A stretch of DNA of 64,000 nt from an uncultured Aquiluna sp. (GTDB lineage: Bacteria; Actinomycetota; Actinomycetes; Actinomycetales; Microbacteriaceae): assembly GCA_905182225.1 (NCBI GenBank), contig CAJJAJ010000029.1, forward strand, positions 1-64,000, in the 5' to 3' direction. Of this stretch, positions 59,842 to 64,000 are shown piece by piece. The notes beneath the pieces were generated by a model. That model worked only from the letters and a program-made list of their open reading frames with translations. It had not been told where the DNA came from and ran no database searches. Made by a program: the position numbers and the translations under genes. Every line of letters starts with the position of its first letter. Position 1 is the first letter of the stretch.

Positions 59842-60690
59842 ATGGAGATTCCGGGCTTTAGTCATCTTTACTCGGGCAAAATTCGAGATCTTTACACCCC
59901 AGAGGCACCGGAGTTCCAACACCTGGTCTTAGTGGTTGCAAGTGATCGCATCAGCGCTTTTGACACTGTCCACTCGCCCGAGATCCCAGGCAAAGGCGAA
60001 AACCTAACCGGGCTCACCAACTTTTGGTTTGACCGGCTTGATGTCCCAAACCACAGAAGTGACGAACTACTAATTCCAGAGATCGTAAAAGACCGGGCGA
60101 TGATTGCCAAGCGCTTAGACATGTATCCGGTTGAGTGCGTCGTCCGGGGTTACATTTCTGGCTCTGGCTGGAGCGAGTATTTGGAGACCGGCGCAATTTG
60201 CGATGTCAAGCTCCCGGCCGGTCTCCAATTTGGTGACAAGCTGCCGGAGCCAATTTTTACACCCGCCTTCAAAGCCGAGCTCGGTGAAAAAGATCAGAAC
60301 ATAAACTTTGAAGCGACGGTCAAGCTCGTGGGCAAGGAAATCGCCGAAAAACTTCGCGAGACCAGCCTAAAAATCTTCGAAATAGCAAGCCATGTAGCTA
60401 GTGAGTCTGGGCTGATTCTTGCCGACACCAAGTTTGAATTTGGCAATGACCCGAAGACCAACGTTCTCACTCTCGGCGATGAGGTTCTGACACCTGACAG
60501 TTCTCGCTTTTGGGACCAGGAACTTTGGATTCAAGGAGTAAGGGACCAAAGCTTTGATAAGCAAGGAGTTAGAAACTGGCTCAAAGAAAACTGGGATCTA
60601 AAAACCGCTCCGCCGGTGTTGCCAAATCAAATAGTTAGTGAAACTTCCGCCAAGTATGAAGAGCTCTCTAACCGCCTGGGAGCTATCTAA
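59842..60690 (+). CDS. purC: Phosphoribosylaminoimidazole-succinocarboxamide synthase
   Basis: SGKIRDLY; VASDRISAFD; ECVVRGYISGSGWSEY; LADTKFEFG. Confidence 0.95.
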   Translation: MEIPGFSHLYSGKIRDLYTPEAPEFQHLVLVVASDRISAFDTVHSPEIPGKGENLTGLTNFWFDRLDVPNHRSDELLIPEIVKDRAMIAKRLDMYPVECVVRGYISGSGWSEYLETGAICDVKLPAGLQFGDKLPEPIFTPAFKAELGEKDQNINFEATVKLVGKEIAEKLRETSLKIFEIASHVASESGLILADTKFEFGNDPKTNVLTLGDEVLTPDSSRFWDQELWIQGVRDQSFDKQGVRNWLKENWDLKTAPPVLPNQIVSETSAKYEELSNRLGAI

Positions 60691-60762
60691 CGTAGACTGG
60701 CCGTTATTCGAGGCGCAGATTTACGCGCCCACCCCTGTCCGGCAACCAAAGAAGCCAAGAAT

Positions 60763-62304
60763 TTGAACTACTTAAAAACGAAACTACGCGCGCTTGTGTC
60801 GCGCACCGACCCTCGCTATCGTCCGCGTCCCACCGTCCGCGAAGCCCTAAGAAGCCCAAAGCTGCTGCTTAGAGAATCCCTGGCTGGTTTAGTGGTTGCT
60901 CTCGCGCTGATCCCAGAGGCAATTAGCTTCAGCATCTTGGCTGGCGTTGACCCAAGGGTCGGACTATTTTCTAGCTTCGTAATGGCAATCACAACTTCGA
61001 TTCTTGGTGGTAGGCCGGCAATGATTTCAGCTGCCACCGGCGCAATTGCGCTGGTGATTGCCCCGGTTGCAAGAGATTATGGCCTTGACTACTTGCTGGC
61101 AACCGTCATCTTGGGTGGGGTCTTCCAACTGGTTCTAGCCGCACTTGGAGCAGCGAAGCTCATGCGCTTTATCCCAAGAAGTGTGATGCTCGGGTTCGTT
61201 AATGCCCTTGCAATCTTGATTTTCATGGCTCAGCTACCGCACCTAATTGGTGTGCCGTTCGCGGTGTATTGGTTGGTGGCTCTTGGCCTGCTTGTAATGA
61301 TCGGCATGCCTCGTCTCACCAAGGTGATCCCAGCGCCACTGGTTGCAATTGTTCTTGTTAGCGCAATGGTTCTAATTATGGCCATCACGGTTCCTACCGT
61401 TGGTGACGAGGGTGAATTGCCGCAGTCACTGCCAGAGCTATTGACACCAAATGTGCCACTAACTCTTGAGACATTCAACATCATTGCTCCCTACGCGCTT
61501 GCCATGGCGTTGGTTGGTTTACTGGAGTCTTTGATGACTGCCAAGCTGGTAGATGAGATTACTGACACTCACAGCCAGAAGACCAGGGAGTCGCTTGCTC
61601 AGGGCGTTGGAAACATTCTCTCGGGCTTCTTGGGCGGCATGGGCGGTTGCGCAATGATCGGCCAAACGATGATCAACGTAAAGGCATCCGGGGCCAGAAC
61701 CAGAATTTCTACTTTCTTAGCTGGTGTGTTCCTGCTGATCTTGGTGGTTAGCCTCGGAGACATCGTGGCTCAGATTCCGATGGCGGCACTGGTGGCCGTC
61801 ATGTTGATGGTTGCCTTTGGAACCTTTAATTGGCACAGCATTCAACCAAGCACGCTCAAGCGAATGCCGGTGAGCGAAACAACAGTCATGCTGGCAACCG
61901 TTGCAGTTGTGGTCTGGACACACAACCTTGCAATAGGCGTGATAGTCGGAGTGGTTGTTGCCATGATTGCATTCGCGAGGCGAGTTGCCCACTTCGCCTC
62001 GGTTACCAGAACCGTTGGCGGAGATGATGAAGTGTCAGTGGCTTATTACACGGTTCAGGGCGAGCTGTTCTTTGCCTCGAGCAACGACCTAACTACTTTG
62101 TTTGAGTACTCCGATGACCCTGATGAGATTGTTATTGATGTCACAGATTCACATATCTGGGATGCATCGACAATTGCGGCCCTAGATTCGATCACAACAA
62201 AGTACGAAAACATGAATAAAAACGTTTACATCAAAGGCATGAACAAGGCCAGCGAACGCCTTCACGGCCAACTAACTGGAAACCTCGGTCAAGACGGAAT
62301 TTAG
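60763..62304 (+). CDS. SulP-family inorganic anion transporter with C-terminal STAS domain
   Basis: ESLAGLVVALALIPEAISFSILAGVDPRVGLFSSFVMAI; C-terminal VIDVTDSHIWDASTIAALDSI. Confidence 0.92.
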   Translation: MNYLKTKLRALVSRTDPRYRPRPTVREALRSPKLLLRESLAGLVVALALIPEAISFSILAGVDPRVGLFSSFVMAITTSILGGRPAMISAATGAIALVIAPVARDYGLDYLLATVILGGVFQLVLAALGAAKLMRFIPRSVMLGFVNALAILIFMAQLPHLIGVPFAVYWLVALGLLVMIGMPRLTKVIPAPLVAIVLVSAMVLIMAITVPTVGDEGELPQSLPELLTPNVPLTLETFNIIAPYALAMALVGLLESLMTAKLVDEITDTHSQKTRESLAQGVGNILSGFLGGMGGCAMIGQTMINVKASGARTRISTFLAGVFLLILVVSLGDIVAQIPMAALVAVMLMVAFGTFNWHSIQPSTLKRMPVSETTVMLATVAVVVWTHNLAIGVIVGVVVAMIAFARRVAHFASVTRTVGGDDEVSVAYYTVQGELFFASSNDLTTLFEYSDDPDEIVIDVTDSHIWDASTIAALDSITTKYENMNKNVYIKGMNKASERLHGQLTGNLGQDGI

Positions 62305-62331
62305 TTTCAAAAAAGTGACTAGTCTTTTTAG

Positions 62332-63411
62332 GTGCTGAATACACTTCTGAAACTAGAACACGACAAGCTGGGTGCCAGTTTCACCGAGTTCGGTGGCTGG
62401 GAAATGCCAGTGCGATACGGCTCAGACATTGACGAGCACCACAGTGTCAGAAATAGCTGTGGCCTCTTTGATATCAGCCACATGGCAGAAATCAGAGTGA
62501 CCGGCCAAGCCGAAGAGTTTCTTGATTACGCGCTGATTTCTAAGCTGTCAGAAATCGAAAACGGCCGCGCGAAATACACCATGATCTGTGACGATCAGGG
62601 CGGCATCATTGATGACCTGATTGTTTATCGCCTCGATGATGACGAGTTCATGATCGTTGCAAACGCAGGTAACCAGCACCAAGTGGTTGAGGCGCTCAAA
62701 ACCCGACTAGAAAACTTTCCAGACACCAGGGTCGTCGACGAATCTGGCCTCTGGTCACTGATTGCGATGCAAGGCCCAAAGACCAAAGAAGTACTCGGGA
62801 GCCTTGTTGATGTCGACCTGACGGTTCTGAAGTATTACTCGATTGCAACTGCGGTACTGGATGGCAAAGATGTCTTTCTAGCCCGCACTGGATACACCGG
62901 CGAAGACGGCTTTGAGATCTTTGTAGAAGGAGACCCAAGCGGTGTCTGGCAATTATTGCTTTCACAAGAAGGCGTATCGCCATGCGGTCTAGCTTGCAGG
63001 GACACTCTCAGGCTTGAAGCCGGCATGCCACTTTATGGTCACGAGCTAAATAAAGACCTCACGCCCTTTGCCGCAAATCTCGGCAAGGTCATACGTTTTG
63101 ATAAGCCAAGCTTCGTCGGCAAAGACGCCCTTGAGCAACAGAAACATCCAAAGCAAAAACTCTTTGGCCTTCAGGGTGATGGCCGGAGGGCTGCAAGAGC
63201 CGACTACGAGATCTTCTTGCCCGGCGAATCTGATTCAATCGGAATGGTTACTTCTGGAGTGTTGTCACCAACCTTGCAGGTGCCAATCGCGTTGGCGCTT
63301 CTAAACGCGGATGCCGGTCTGGAGATTGGCTCCGAAGTAGAGGCAGATGTTCGTGGAACGAGAATTTTTTACAAAGTAGTTGAGTTACCGTTTTATAAGC
63401 GCGGAAGGTAA
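62332..63411 (+). CDS. gcvT: Glycine cleavage system aminomethyltransferase
   Basis: GCGLFDISHMAEI-like start; RTGYTGEDGFEIF; LEAGMPLYGHEL. Confidence 0.95.
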   Translation: MLNTLLKLEHDKLGASFTEFGGWEMPVRYGSDIDEHHSVRNSCGLFDISHMAEIRVTGQAEEFLDYALISKLSEIENGRAKYTMICDDQGGIIDDLIVYRLDDDEFMIVANAGNQHQVVEALKTRLENFPDTRVVDESGLWSLIAMQGPKTKEVLGSLVDVDLTVLKYYSIATAVLDGKDVFLARTGYTGEDGFEIFVEGDPSGVWQLLLSQEGVSPCGLACRDTLRLEAGMPLYGHELNKDLTPFAANLGKVIRFDKPSFVGKDALEQQKHPKQKLFGLQGDGRRAARADYEIFLPGESDSIGMVTSGVLSPTLQVPIALALLNADAGLEIGSEVEADVRGTRIFYKVVELPFYKRGR

Positions 63412-63419
63412 ATAAATAA

Positions 63420-63791
63420 ATGGCCAATCCTGAGAACTTGAAATACACCAAGGAACACGAGTGGATTCTTATCGAAGACGATATCGCCACCGTCGGAATC
63501 ACCAAGTATGCAGCTGACGCGCTTGGAGAAATCGTCTACGTGGACCTTCCAAAGGTCGGTAGCGTCGCCGCCCACATGAAGATTTGTGGCGAGATTGAGT
63601 CGACCAAGTCAGTTGGCGAACTCTACGCACCAATGGATGGTGAGATTACCGGGGTCAACGGTGCACTTGACCAAGCACCCGATCAGGTAAATCAAGATCC
63701 ATTTGGGGATGGATGGTTGATAAAAATTCGTTATACCTCTTTGCCGGACCTTCTTTCATCGACCGAATACGACGCATTAGTTGGAGAGTAA
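63420..63791 (+). CDS. gcvH: Glycine cleavage system H protein
   Basis: YTKEHEWILIEDDIATVGIT; lipoyl site GEIESTKSVGELYAP. Confidence 0.96.
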   Translation: MANPENLKYTKEHEWILIEDDIATVGITKYAADALGEIVYVDLPKVGSVAAHMKICGEIESTKSVGELYAPMDGEITGVNGALDQAPDQVNQDPFGDGWLIKIRYTSLPDLLSSTEYDALVGE

Positions 63792-63794
63792 CTG

Positions 63795-64000
63795 TTGCTA
63801 GATCACCACAATTTTCGCAATCGCCACATCGGACCCAATGCCGCCCAGCAGCAACACATGCTGGATTACCTTGGGATCAAAGACCTAGCGGAGCTAATGG
63901 AAGCCGCGCTTCCAGAAGCAATTCACTACCGTGGAGGTAGCACCCTTCCGGACGCCATCAGCGAAGATGAAGCTCTTGATCGCCTGAAGGGCATAGCTTC
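63795..64000 (+). CDS. gcvP: Glycine dehydrogenase (decarboxylating), N-terminal fragment (runs off window)
   Basis: TTG start: LLDHHNFRNRHIGPNAAQQQHMLDYLGIKDLAELMEAALPEAI, GcvP N-terminus. Confidence 0.88.
   Translation, partial: MLDHHNFRNRHIGPNAAQQQHMLDYLGIKDLAELMEAALPEAIHYRGGSTLPDAISEDEALDRLKGIA

Noticed and set aside
62305-62331. Possible glycine riboswitch upstream of gcvT
   Set aside because: Only 27 nt separate the SulP transporter stop and gcvT, too short for the known aptamer.

Overview
This 64 kb window looks like a compact, gene-dense chromosomal segment from a small-genome actinobacterium. Gene order and protein character suggest a Microbacteriaceae-like, possibly freshwater lineage (inference). 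It is almost entirely housekeeping DNA: secE/nusG, a menaquinone (men) cluster, system II cytochrome c biogenesis (resA-ccdA-resB-ccsB), the clpC-lysS-panC-folKBPE-ftsH-hpt-tilS block, purine genes (purM, purF, purD, purC), the gcvTHP start, and seven tRNA genes. I saw no CRISPR array, IS element or prophage. The strongest unusual signal is at 3.9-7.7 kb. A full-length GH13 alpha-amylase-like protein appears to have lost all three catalytic carboxylates (an apparent pseudoenzyme). It sits beside a lone sugar-binding lipoprotein and a frameshifted remnant of a LacI-family regulator that the ORF track does not report. Other points of interest are a short archaeal-type AspRS, an FtsH with a lysine-rich repetitive N-terminal extension, a SOUL heme-binding protein overlapping clpC, an ArsR-like regulator with a long charged C-terminal tail, absence of lsr2/panD/coaX from their usual neighbourhood, and an unlisted 32-aa bS22-like ribosomal protein. 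All calls come from reading the sequence and family knowledge; no database search was run.
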